Assembly: GCA_963763485.1 (NCBI GenBank)
Contig: CAVXOW010000005.1
Coordinates: 1,302,001 to 1,366,000 of the forward strand
Reading direction: 5' to 3'
DNA length: 64,000 nt
Source: CAWCKS01 sp963763485
Lineage (GTDB): Bacteria; Pseudomonadota; Alphaproteobacteria; Rhizobiales; Xanthobacteraceae
Shown here: positions 33,509 through 41,744 of the stretch, one piece after another
Numbering within the stretch: the stretch's first letter is position 1
Layout of the letters: each line of letters starts with the position of its first letter
Made by a program: the position numbers and the translations under genes
The notes under the pieces: model-generated
What the model saw: the letters and a program-made list of their open reading frames with translations, nothing else
Told to the model about the DNA's origin: nothing
Databases searched by the model: none

Positions 33509-33868
33509 TCAATAATCGCGGCGATAGAAGCTGTGATGATGATGGTGGTGATGGTGGTAGTAGCGGCGGCGGGGAACCACGACCGCGATCCCCGGCGCGA
33601 CACGTAACACGGCGCGATTGTGGTGATGATGATGGTGGTGGTGATGATGGTAGTAGAACTGCGCCACCTTCTCACCCTGGGCCGGCGCCGGAGCGGCGTC
33701 GATCGCGCGCAGCGCTTCGGTGGCGTTCGGCACGGGCTTCAGCAGGTCGGCAAAGCTTTCGGCCTTCAGAACATCGGTGGGGTCGGTTGCGGCGACCGCC
33801 GCATTGACTCCGCCAACCGTACCTAGTGCGGCGACCGCGCCGATCACGCCTGCGATTTTTCGATCCAT
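33509..33868 (-). CDS. Exported poly-histidine protein (His10 and His8 runs)
   Basis: 119 residues from ATG 33868, with GGAGGAGG upstream. The signal peptide is MDRKIAGVIGAVAALGTVGGVNAAVAA. The middle third is ordinary (DVLKAESFADLLKPVPNATEALRAID). The C-terminal third has two histidine runs, ten and eight residues, each flanked by Tyr-Tyr, plus basic Arg patches. Exported His-rich tails bind Ni, Co, Cu or Zn, so a periplasmic metal buffer is likely (inference). The runs are encoded by mixed CAT/CAC codons, which argues for selection rather than pure slippage. The nearest neighbour is the divergent triple-rhodanese gene. Confidence 0.8.
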   Translation of the reverse strand: MDRKIAGVIGAVAALGTVGGVNAAVAATDPTDVLKAESFADLLKPVPNATEALRAIDAAPAPAQGEKVAQFYYHHHHHHHHHHNRAVLRVAPGIAVVVPRRRYYHHHHHHHHSFYRRDY

Positions 33869-34005
33869 TGCAGAAATCCTCCTCCGGAAAAGCGATTGTT
33901 TTAGGCAACGTCTTCGCAATCGGATAGTTCCTAACTGATTCGTTCCTTTGACGGCACGCTTTGCCGCGGATTTGCCTCACATGCGCCTCGCGCTATTGTG
34001 CTGGC

Positions 34006-35238
34006 ATGACCGAACAATCCGTCACAACGGCCCAGATCCGCAGCGCGCTGCTATTGCGCGAGGAAATCGCATTGCTCGACCTCAGGCACGAGGCGGCCTT
34101 TGCGACAGGCCATCCACTGTTTGCGGCCAACATGGCGGCCGGCCGGATCGCGCTCGAGGCCGAAATCAGGCTGCCGCGCAAGGACGTGCCCATCGTCGTC
34201 TACGACGCGGGCGAGGGGCTGGTGCCGGCGGCGCGCGAAGCGTTCGCGGTACTGGGCTACTTGAATGTTCGCGAACTCGCCGGCGGGCTGAAGGCGTGGG
34301 CCGAAGCTGGCTACGAGCTTTTCCAGGACGTCAACTCGTATGCAAAAGCCTTTGGCGAGCTGGTCGAAGCGCGTCGCCATACACCCTCGCTACCGGCCGA
34401 CGACGTCGCCGCGTTGATTTCATCAGGCGCCGACATCGCGATCCTCGATGTCAGGCGTTTTGACGAATATTCGACCATGAACATTCCGGGCTCGGTCAGC
34501 GTGCCCGGCGCCGAGCTGGTGCTGCGCGCCGGCCGTGCAGCGCCGAGCCGCGAAACGACCATCGTCGTCAACTGCGCCGGCCGCACCCGCTCGATCATCG
34601 GCGCCCAGTCGCTGATCAATGCCGGCGTGCCCAACAAGGTGGTCGCGCTGCGCAACGGCACGATCGGCTGGACGCTGGCGAAGCACAGGCTCGAGCACGG
34701 CGCCGGCAGGCGCGGCGCGATCGGGACCTACGAAAATGCGAAGGCCAATGCACGCGACGTCGCCTATCGCGCCGGCGTGCGCCGGATCGGCGTCGACGAT
34801 CTCGCGGCACTGCAAGCGCAACGCGCCCGTACGCTCTATCGGTTCGACGTACGGGACGCCGAGGAATTTACCGCCGGCCACATTGCGGGCTTCCGCCATT
34901 ATCCAGGCGGCCAGCTGGTGCAAGAGATCGACATGGCCGCGCCGGTGCGCAGCGCGCGCGTCGTGCTCACGGACAATCTGAGCATTCGTGCCGAGATGAC
35001 GGCGTCGTGGCTCGCGCAGATGGGGTGGGAGACTTTTGTGCTCGACGGCGGCTACGGGGGCGCGCTGGAGGTGGGACCGCCGGTCGTGGTGCCAAAGCCC
35101 GATCCCGCGCACCGCTATCGGCGTCCGTATGAAGGCACCGATGCTTCGGCTGAAAAGATGCAGGCCTATCTCGATTGGGAATTCGGCCTGGTCGAGCAGC
35201 TCAGGCGCGACGGCACCCATGGATTTTTCGTGATTTGA
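34006..35238 (+). CDS. Triple rhodanese-domain sulfurtransferase, only the middle domain active
   Basis: 410 residues from ATG 34006. Three rhodanese homology domains in tandem: about 5-105, 125-225 and 260-365. Only the second has the catalytic cysteine (Cys190 in VVNCAGRTRS). The equivalent positions are Asp67 (VVYDAGEG) in the first and Asp323 (VVLTDNLSIR) in the third. A C-terminal tail with AYLDWEFGLVEQL follows. Rhodaneses move sulfane sulfur from thiosulfate or persulfides to acceptors; flanking inactive copies may shape substrate access. No signal peptide, so cytoplasmic. It stands alone, divergent from the His-rich gene. Strong family call. Confidence 0.88.
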   Translation: MTEQSVTTAQIRSALLLREEIALLDLRHEAAFATGHPLFAANMAAGRIALEAEIRLPRKDVPIVVYDAGEGLVPAAREAFAVLGYLNVRELAGGLKAWAEAGYELFQDVNSYAKAFGELVEARRHTPSLPADDVAALISSGADIAILDVRRFDEYSTMNIPGSVSVPGAELVLRAGRAAPSRETTIVVNCAGRTRSIIGAQSLINAGVPNKVVALRNGTIGWTLAKHRLEHGAGRRGAIGTYENAKANARDVAYRAGVRRIGVDDLAALQAQRARTLYRFDVRDAEEFTAGHIAGFRHYPGGQLVQEIDMAAPVRSARVVLTDNLSIRAEMTASWLAQMGWETFVLDGGYGGALEVGPPVVVPKPDPAHRYRRPYEGTDASAEKMQAYLDWEFGLVEQLRRDGTHGFFVI

Positions 35239-35267
35239 TGCGCACCTTTGTCGAGTGAGGAGGCCTT

Positions 35268-36161
35268 TCACCTCGGCCCGAGCGTCACGCCGGCCATTCG
35301 TTCGTAGACCTTCACGATCGATGCGCCGTCTTCCTTCGAGAGTCCTTGCGCCCGCGCCATCTGGTAGACCTGCTGGCTGACATTGGCGAGCAGCAGCGGC
35401 ACGCCGAGCGATTTGGCGAACGCCGTCTCGAGCTCCTGATCCTTGTAGGAAATGTCGATCGTGCCGCCGGGTTTGAAATCGCCTGCGATCATGCGCGGCA
35501 CGCGGTAGTCGAGCGCGAAGCTCGCGCCGGTCGAGACCTTGATGACGTCGTACATGACTTTCGGATCGAGTCCGGCCTTGACGCCCATCACGAAGGCTTC
35601 GGCGATCGCGACCGTGTTGACCTGGATCAGCATGTTGTTGACCAGCTTGAGGGCGAGACCCTGGCCGATGCTGCCGACGTGGAACTGGTTGCTCGACATC
35701 GCCTTGAACATCGCCCCGCAGCTGTCAAACGTCGCCGCATCGCCGCCGGCGATGACGGAGAGCTCGCCCGATGTGGCGCGCGCGCTGCCGCCGCTGACGG
35801 GCGCATCGAGCATCGTGATCCCGGCTTCGCGCAGGCGGTCGTGAATTCGCCTCGCGGCGCTGGGATCGATCGTGCTCATCATCGCGACGACGTGGCCGGT
35901 TGCTGCGCCCGCGATGATGCCGTTCGTGCCCAGAATGACGTCGTCGGTCTGTGCCGTCGTTTCAACCATGGTGATGGTCCGGACCGACTGCCGGGCAACA
36001 TCGGCTGGAGTGGCCGCAGCCTTCGCGCCGGCCGCGACGATGGCCGCGACCTTGGCGCTGTCGATGTCGTTGACGACGAGCGCGTAACCGGCCTTGAGGA
36101 GGTTGCGCGCCATGCCGGCGCCCATCGCGCCCAGTCCAATGAAGCCAATCGTTTCTGCCAT
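35268..36161 (-). CDS. Beta-hydroxyacid dehydrogenase family oxidoreductase
   Basis: 297 residues of the 3-hydroxyisobutyrate dehydrogenase/tartronate-semialdehyde reductase family. The dinucleotide motif is FIGLGAMGAGMARNLLKAG (7-25); the substrate-binding segment is DAPVSGGSARATSGELSVIAGG (about 118-139), in the family's D-x-P-V-S-G-G form; and the catalytic Lys is in GQGLALKLVNNML (about 172). A C-terminal helical domain follows. It oxidises a beta-hydroxyacid with NAD(P). It lies 46 bp upstream of the COG0523/dihydropyrimidinase operon's 3' end and is probably separate. Exact substrate unknown. Confidence 0.9.
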   Translation of the reverse strand: MAETIGFIGLGAMGAGMARNLLKAGYALVVNDIDSAKVAAIVAAGAKAAATPADVARQSVRTITMVETTAQTDDVILGTNGIIAGAATGHVVAMMSTIDPSAARRIHDRLREAGITMLDAPVSGGSARATSGELSVIAGGDAATFDSCGAMFKAMSSNQFHVGSIGQGLALKLVNNMLIQVNTVAIAEAFVMGVKAGLDPKVMYDVIKVSTGASFALDYRVPRMIAGDFKPGGTIDISYKDQELETAFAKSLGVPLLLANVSQQVYQMARAQGLSKEDGASIVKVYERMAGVTLGPR

Positions 36162-36207
36162 TGTGTGCCTTTGTCATTGTTGCAGGCCGAAAAACGAAGA
36201 GGTGATG

Positions 36208-37252
36208 TCAACTCGTCGCAAGCGAGCCGTCACGCGTCACACTCTCGACTTCGGCCTCGATTGCATCCAGGAGCACCTCGACCCAGCGCTGCGGGATGTG
36301 GCGCCCGATCACGACGATCCGGCTGCGGCAATCCTCGGAGGGCCAGCGCTCCAGCCAGGCCGGCGCGTGGAACACGTGTTGCACGCCGTGGATTACGACG
36401 GGCCGGCCGGGGCTTTCGGCGATGTCGACGATGCCCTTGAGCCGCAGCAGTTTGGCGCCGCAGTGCTCGGCGAGCGCTTCGAGAAACAGCGTCAGCGCCA
36501 CGGCGCGGATCGGTTTGGCACGCACGATCGCGCTGGACGCGATCTCGGTGTCGTGGCTGTGCGAATGCTCGTTCTCGTGCGCCAGCCAGTCATGGACGTC
36601 GATCGATCTGGTGGAGGGATCGTAGAGGTCGCCTGCGAACAGCTCGCGCGCGGCGATGCGGCCGTGATCGGCGGTCAGTACCGGCGCGCTCGAGTTGAGC
36701 GATTTCAGCCGCGCCAGCAGCGTCGAAATCCGCCGCAGCCATGTCCAGCTTGGTGAGCACGATGCGATCGGCGACCGCGACCTGCTTTTGCGAGACATCT
36801 TCGCGCGCGAGCGTCGGAGCGCCGTTCACCGCATCCACCGTCGCCGCCACGCTGCCCACCACGAGCCGCTCGGCGAGCGCCGCATCGGTCATCAGCGTTT
36901 GCAGGATCGGCGCGGGGTCGGCCAGCCCACTGGTCTCGATCACGATGCGGTCGAATTGTGTGCAGCGGCCCTCGTCGCGCCGCCGCAGCAGATCCTGCAG
37001 CGTTTCGGCGAGATCGGTGCGGACCTTGCAGCACAGGCAGCCGGTCGTCAGCTCGACCAGGCTGTCTTCGCTCGCCTCGACGAGGTCGTGGTCGAGCCCG
37101 ATCTCGCCGAACTCGTTGATGATGACGGCGGTGCGCGCAAACTCCGGCTGACGCAGGAGGTGGCCGAGGATGGTGGTCTTGCCGCTGCCGAGAAAGCCGG
37201 TCAGCACTGACACCGGAATTGGCTCAACCGGAATTACCTTGGCGTCGATCAT
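36208..37252 (-). pseudogene. Second COG0523 (CobW-type) GTPase, one frameshift
   Basis: Start ATG 37252 overlaps the stop of the small upstream gene by 4 nt. Walker A is GFLGSGKT (19-26), INEFGEIGLDHDLVE follows, the metal motif is GCLCC (71-75), then IVIETSGLADP and the guanine motif in VLTKLDMAA. Near 36712-36724 a single frame change is needed to go from MAAADFDA to LLARLKSLNSSAPVLTADHG. The C-terminal domain then runs to 36208 with HSHSHD, a His-rich patch typical of COG0523 metal binding, and VIHGVQHVFHAPAWLERWP. Loss of two bases in a GCGC run, or one extra, would explain it. Otherwise a complete metallochaperone of about 348 residues. Confidence 0.78.
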
Positions 37253-37548
37253 TGCGGCACCAGCGGCGCAACCGTGACACGGACGCGGCTTGCCGCATAA
37301 CCCGGATCGAGCGCCTGCCGTACCTGGCGCAGCACGGCAACCAGCGAAATCGCCGGGCGCCGGCGGCCGTCGATCGTGACCATCCAGCGAAACATCGTTT
37401 CGCGCGGCGCTGGATCGATCTTTATCGACTTGCCACCACTGCTAACGACGATGCCGCCATCCGTACGATCGACATTTCCGGCGACGCGCCACGCGGCAAG
37501 GCTCTCGGCCAATAACTCGCCGACGAGATGATCGCCTGCGCCGCTCAA
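37249..37548 (-). CDS. Small unknown protein between hydrolase and COG0523 GTPase
   Basis: About 99 residues from TTG 37548, which overlaps the hydrolase stop as TTGA, while its own stop overlaps the COG0523 ATG as ATGA. Two 4-nt overlaps make translational coupling nearly certain. The protein is soluble and basic: LVGELLAESLAAWRVAGNVDRTDGGIVV, KSIKIDPAPRETMFRWMVTIDGRRRP, VLRQVRQALDPGYAASRVRVTVAPLVP. I see no known domain and no cysteine or His cluster. Its position suggests it helps the hydrolase mature or receives metal from the GTPase (inference). It is easily missed because of the TTG start and overlaps. Confidence 0.7.
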   Translation of the reverse strand: MSGAGDHLVGELLAESLAAWRVAGNVDRTDGGIVVSSGGKSIKIDPAPRETMFRWMVTIDGRRRPAISLVAVLRQVRQALDPGYAASRVRVTVAPLVPQ

Positions 37549-38973
37549 GCCAGAACCCCGCGCAGGGTTTCCGGCGCGATCTTGCGCTTGAGGTAGCGGC
37601 CGTCGGTAGCTTGCGCAAAGTATTGGCCGTTCTCCACCATCACCTTGCCGCGCAGGATCGTCGCCACCGGCCAGGCATTGATGTCGTGGCCCTCCCACGG
37701 TGTGTAGTCGCTCTCGTGCAGGTCGGCGGCGCGCACCTTGCCGCGCTTCGCCGGGTCGAGGATCGTGATGTCGGCGTCGCTGCCGATCGCGATCGCGCCT
37801 TTCTTCGGATAAAGGCCCATGATCTTCGCGGCATTGGACGAAACGAGATCGACGTAGCGCGACAGCGAATAGCCGCGGCGGGTCACCATCTCGGTGTACA
37901 TGACGCCGAGCCGCGGCTCGACGCCGGAATTGCCGCCGGTGGTGTCGTCGATGCGGTTGCCGATGATCTTGTCCTGCAGCGTGCAGCACAGTTCGTCGGT
38001 GGCAACCGAATGGATCACGTCGTCAGCAGTGGCGCGCCACAGCGCCTGGCGGTCCGCTTCCGACTTCAGCGACGGATAGGTGTGATAGATCTGGCCGTTC
38101 GGCCGCTTGTAGTCCTCCGCCGTGTAGCCGAGATACTGGTGCAGCGTCTCGCCATAGATCGGCAGACCCTTGCGGCGCGCTTCGGCAATGGCGGCGACAC
38201 CGGTGCCGGCCGAGACGTGCATCATATAAAGTGCCGTGCCCGGTACGCTTTCCGCGAGCCGCAGCACGCGGCGAAAACTCAAATCCTCCGAGAGCTGGTT
38301 GTGCACTTCGGCGAGGTTCTCGAAGCCGACCCGGCCCTCGCGGATCAGCTTGGCGTACATGTGCATGACGATGTCGTTGTCCTCGGCGTGGATGACGCCG
38401 AGCCCGCCGTGTTTGGCCAGCACCTGGAATGCCTCCCAGATGTCGCCAAAATCGATCATCCGGCCGGAGCGCGACGGCAGGATGTTGGTCGTGAAGATCT
38501 TTAGCGTGGGATAGCCGGCCTGGATGGCTTCCGCGAGCTGACCGGAGAACTGTGGTGGCGGCTCGGTGTGCAGCATGATGTGGTAGGCGAAGTCGCACGG
38601 GCTTTTGCCGACAAAATCCTTGTCGCGCAACTTCGATCGCCTGCATCGCCGTGCCACCGTCGCGCCAGAAGCAGAAGTCGATCAGGGTGGTGGTGCCGCC
38701 GTAAAGCGCGGCGCGCCCAACGTGCTCGGGACCCGCGGTGATCAGCGGGGTGCCGTCGGGCTTCGTCCAGCTGTGGTGCATGTGGACGTGCGGGTCGATG
38801 CCGCCGGGCATCACGATGTGCCCCTTGGCGTCGATCACACGCTTCGCGGAGTTGGCGGCCAGCGCGCCGACCGACGCGATCGCGGCGATGGTTTCGCCTG
38901 ATATCGCAACGTCGCCCCGGACCACACCCCGCGGGGTCACGACATCGCCGCCGGAAATGATGAGATCAAACAT
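37545..38973 (-). pseudogene. Dihydropyrimidinase/hydantoinase-family hydrolase, one frameshift
   Basis: Start ATG 38973 with AAGGAGGCAAG upstream. Frame one gives MFDLIISGGDVVTP and the metal pair in GGIDPHVHMHHSW, then LYGGTTTLIDFCFWRDG. A single frame change at about 38625-38637 leads to KDFVGKSPCDFAYHIMLHTEPPP, then YPTLKIFTTN with the carboxylated Lys, VIHAEDNDIVMHMY (His), MMHVSAGTG (His) and ATDELCCTL (Asp), ending TLRGVLA at 37545. All metal-site residues survive, so apart from the one indel it is a complete cyclic-amidohydrolase of about 475 residues. It hydrolyses a cyclic imide/ureide-like ring. It heads an operon with a small protein and a COG0523 GTPase. Confidence 0.82.
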
Positions 38974-39102
38974 CTTGCCTCCTTCAAGGGAGTGACGCCT
39001 GAGTGGCCATCTTACAGGTCTGGTGCGATGACGCCAGCGCGGCCTAAGGGTCGCGTCCCGCCATCAGGTGTGCTGATATGCGTGCGAAAAAACGGGTGGG
39101 TC

Positions 39103-40098
39103 ATGGTTCCGGGACGGATCAAGCTCAGCGTGAAAGACGCGCGCGACCTCGGGGAGGGCGCGCTGCGCGCCATCGGCTATGCCGATGCCGAGGCGCGCAT
39201 CATCGCCGATCATTGCATCGATGCCGCGCTGTGTGGTTACGAATATTCGGGGCTGGCCAAGATCCTCAACATTCCGGACAGCCCGAGTTTCAAGGAGCCG
39301 CGCCGGCCGCTGACCGTGCTGCGCGAGACCGACGTGTCGGTCGCCTACGACGGCGGCAACGAAAACGGGATGCTGGCGCTGTATTACGCGGCCGAAGCTG
39401 CGATCAGGAAAGCGCAGGCGCATGGCGTCGCGCTGGTCTCGGTCACCGATTCCTGGATGAGCGGGCGCAGCGCCTATTATGTCGAGATGATTGCCAAAGC
39501 CGGGCTTGTCGCGGTCCACACCGCCTCGAGTTCGAGGATGGTGGCGCCGCCCGGCGGAGCCAAATCCGTACTCGGCACCAATCCGATCGCGATCGCGATT
39601 CCGACGTCGCGCGGGCCTGTCGTGCTCGACATGGGCACGTCGGCGTTCATGATGACCGAAGTGATGCTGCGCGAGCGGCTCGGCGAGCCGTTGCCCGAAG
39701 GTGTTGCGATCGCGCGGGGCGGCGCGCCGACGCGAGACCCGGCTGAGGCGCGTCGCGGCGCGCTATTACCGTTCGGCGGCTACAAGGGTTTTGGACTGGC
39801 GCTGATGGTGCAGGCGCTCGGCGTGCTGGCCGGATCGGCGACCGAGCAGAACAGCGACTTCGGTTACCTGTTCATCGCATTCAAGCCCGACTTGCTCGGG
39901 CCGGCTGATGTTGGAGAGCAGCGCGTGACCGAGCTGATTGAACGGGTCAAGGCAGTGCCCCGGCAGCCCGGTGTCGACGAGATCCGCATTCCCTCCGAGC
40001 GGGCGTTTCGCACCCGCGAGCGCCTGCTGCGCGAGGGCCTGGAGATCGACCGGCTGGTTTACGATGCGCTGGTGAAGTTGCGCGAGCGGCGCACGTGA
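39103..40098 (+). CDS. Ldh/malate-dehydrogenase (YlbC/VdlD-type) family oxidoreductase with catalytic His replaced
   Basis: 331 residues from ATG 39103; the open frame upstream to 38992 has no good start. This is the L-sulfolactate/malate/lactate dehydrogenase fold unrelated to classical LDH: GYEYSGLAKIL near the N-terminus, YDGGNENGMLALYYAAEAAI, PPGGAKSVLGTNPIAIAIP (about 149-167), VLDMGTSA and the closing LLPFGGYKGFGLALMVQAL (about 222-240). The usual SNHFG (catalytic His) is DSWMSG here: Met119 occupies the His position. The redox chemistry may differ or be lost. Ordinarily such enzymes reduce 2-keto acids with NAD(P)H. Neighbour: ABM gene downstream. Confidence 0.85.
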   Translation: MVPGRIKLSVKDARDLGEGALRAIGYADAEARIIADHCIDAALCGYEYSGLAKILNIPDSPSFKEPRRPLTVLRETDVSVAYDGGNENGMLALYYAAEAAIRKAQAHGVALVSVTDSWMSGRSAYYVEMIAKAGLVAVHTASSSRMVAPPGGAKSVLGTNPIAIAIPTSRGPVVLDMGTSAFMMTEVMLRERLGEPLPEGVAIARGGAPTRDPAEARRGALLPFGGYKGFGLALMVQALGVLAGSATEQNSDFGYLFIAFKPDLLGPADVGEQRVTELIERVKAVPRQPGVDEIRIPSERAFRTRERLLREGLEIDRLVYDALVKLRERRT

Positions 40099-40218
40099 AT
40101 GGTTCAGCAAGCCCTGAACGGTTCGACAAGCGTCGAACTCTCCGGTCTCTCCACCGTGGCACGGTCGATCGCATTGGCGCGTTGATCACGCGCCAGCAAA
40201 TCGACACGGAGAGACGCC

Positions 40219-40527
40219 ATGCCAGCAGCTTCCGACCACAACGAACTGATCATTACCGCCTTCTGGGAGGCGAAGCCCGGCGAGGAAGACGCTGTCGCCG
40301 AGATCCTGAAGGACTTCCTGCCGAAAGCGCAGAAGGAGGCCTGGGTGAAGCAGTTCGACATTCACCGCAGCACCACCAAGCCGCAGCAGTTCCTGTTCTA
40401 CGAAGTGTTCCGGAGCGAAGCCGGGTTCGCCGATCACCAGCAGACCGAGCATTTCAAGACGCTGATCCAGGACCAGGCGCTGCCGAAGCTGGCAAAGCGC
40501 GAGCGCGAACAGTATCGGTATCTTTGA
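40219..40527 (+). CDS. Antibiotic biosynthesis monooxygenase (ABM) domain protein
   Basis: 102 residues, one ABM ferredoxin-like domain: ELIITAFWEAKPGEEDAVAEILKDFLPKAQKE, then TTKPQQFLFYEVFRSEAGFADHQQTEHFKTLIQ, the 'F.fyE.w.d..af..H..t.hf' core. ATG 40219 follows CGGAGAG. Members are cofactor-free quinol monooxygenases or heme-degrading enzymes; a single-domain member like this is most often annotated putative quinol monooxygenase. Cytoplasmic. It converges on the NTF2 gene with a REP-like element between. Reaction unproven. Confidence 0.88.
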   Translation: MPAASDHNELIITAFWEAKPGEEDAVAEILKDFLPKAQKEAWVKQFDIHRSTTKPQQFLFYEVFRSEAGFADHQQTEHFKTLIQDQALPKLAKREREQYRYL

Positions 40528-40544
40528 GCTGAGGGATTTCCAAG

Positions 40545-40639
40545 CCGCTCATTCCCGCGCAAGCGGGAATCCTGCCTGGATATGACGTGCGCTACTGGCT
40601 TGGCAAAGGCTGGGTCCCCGCGTCCGCGGGGACGAGCGG
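40545..40639. repeat. Two-hairpin intergenic repeat (copy A)
   Basis: Outer arms CCGCTC/GAGCGG enclose two hairpins: ATTCCCGC-GCAA-GCGGGAAT and GTCCCCGCG-TC-CGCGGGGAC. The same arrangement and motifs recur at 55966-56062, and half of it at 48140-48165. It lies between convergent genes and may serve as a bidirectional 3'-end element. Confidence 0.85.
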
Positions 40640-40683
40640 CAGTGAGGATATTCCGTTCGCGTCGCCCGCGCGCGCGGCTACCC

Positions 40684-41067
40684 TCACACCGCAATCGGCG
40701 TGCGGTAAACCTCCTTGGTCGCGATCTTGCCGGCGGCGAAGGTATAGCGCTCGACGCCACGCTGTTCGCGCCGCTCTCCGGTGGCGCGAACGATTTCGCT
40801 GACGCGAAACGTCATGAAGCTCAACTCGGGTAAGTGGTGATAGACCACCTCGTGGAAGCGGCTCTCGGCGAAGAATGCCTTGCGCTCCTCGATATGGTTA
40901 AGGATCGCCTCGCGGCTGCTCAGCACCCGCTCCTCCGACAGGCCATCGTGATAGTGCCAGACGAAATCCGGTGCGGCGACCTGATAGAGCGCATCGAGAT
41001 CGCCCTTGAACAGGGCGCGGGCAAATCCGCTGAACAGTGCATCGCGCTCGGCTGATGTCGGTGACAT
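40684..41067 (-). CDS. NTF2-like (SnoaL) family protein
   Basis: 127 residues with the alpha+beta-barrel fold of NTF2-like proteins: LFSGFARALFKGDLDALYQVAAPDFVWHYH, a helix (SREAILNHIEER), SRFHEVVYHHLPELSFMTFRVSEI and a terminal strand VERYTFAAGKIATKEVYRTP. Such proteins act as isomerases, dehydratases or binding proteins; the fold alone does not tell which. The pocket has Trp30/His31/His33 and His72/His73 that could act as bases. Cytoplasmic. It converges on the ABM gene. Confidence 0.82.
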   Translation of the reverse strand: MSPTSAERDALFSGFARALFKGDLDALYQVAAPDFVWHYHDGLSEERVLSSREAILNHIEERKAFFAESRFHEVVYHHLPELSFMTFRVSEIVRATGERREQRGVERYTFAAGKIATKEVYRTPIAV

Positions 41068-41212
41068 GGACCTGCTTTCCAGCGGATTTGACCTGAGGCC
41101 GGCGGGAAATGCCGGCTTTTTTCGTTCAAATTGTAGCAGTGGGTTTGGTGAGCAATCAAAAGTTTTAGCTTATTTCTTGCCACCATCGAGTTCGGGCACG
41201 GGGAGTGTTCCA

Positions 41213-41410
41213 ATGTCACTGCTTCAGAACGACGAGTTTGGCTTCATGCCTCCTGACGACCGCCTGCCGCTCATTTTTCTGCGGGAGCGCCGCCGCGAGC
41301 TCGTGCTCAGCCTGAGTGAAGTCCGCGGCAAGATCTCACGCGAGAAGATTTACGAAATTGCCGCGATCCAGCAGGCGATCCGTGCGATCGAGACGGTGAT
41401 CGCCGAGTGA
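41213..41410 (+). CDS. Small conserved protein
   Basis: 65 residues from ATG 41213, with GGGGAG 8 nt upstream; the longer frame to 41006 lacks a start site. Composition is helical and charged: DRLPLIFLRERRRELVLSLSEVRGKISREKIYEIAAIQQAIRAIETVIAE. It looks like two helices with a basic first half. It lies 13 bp before the PilZ gene on the same strand, so they are probably cotranscribed; a role with the PilZ protein in c-di-GMP signalling is possible but unproven. Confidence 0.7.
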   Translation: MSLLQNDEFGFMPPDDRLPLIFLRERRRELVLSLSEVRGKISREKIYEIAAIQQAIRAIETVIAE

Positions 41411-41423
41411 ACGTGGCAGTGCA

Positions 41424-41729
41424 ATGAAGGATCATCCACACAGCCCCGCATCGGCCAATCGCCGCAGTAGCGAGCGCTTCGCCTTCAACGGACGGGCCAA
41501 GATCCATTTCGGCGCTGGCATACTGCCGCGCGACTGCACCGTGGTCGACATTTCCGACGGTGGCATCCGCGCGATCGCCGAGAATCTCGAAGTCCCCGAG
41601 ACGTTCACGATCATCTTCGGGACAGGCGAGTTGCGCGAGTGCCGGCTGGCCTGGCGCATCGGCTGGGAGTTCGGCGCCCAATATATCGGCCGGGTCGGGC
41701 CGACTCGAAAAAACTATATGGTCGCCTGA
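41424..41729 (+). CDS. PilZ domain c-di-GMP receptor
   Basis: 101 residues forming one PilZ domain. The c-di-GMP ligands are present: RRSSER (RxxxR, about 13-18) and VDISDGGIRA (DxSxxG, about 41-50). The strand pattern RFAFNGRAKIHF...ETFTIIFGTGELRECRLAWRIGWEFGAQYIG is typical. It should bind c-di-GMP and change a partner's activity; no output domain is fused, so it works in trans. The genome carries two GGDEF-EAL proteins in this window. It follows the 65-residue gene by 13 bp. Confidence 0.92.
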   Translation: MKDHPHSPASANRRSSERFAFNGRAKIHFGAGILPRDCTVVDISDGGIRAIAENLEVPETFTIIFGTGELRECRLAWRIGWEFGAQYIGRVGPTRKNYMVA

Positions 41730-41744
41730 CGGCGGCTAAGGCGA

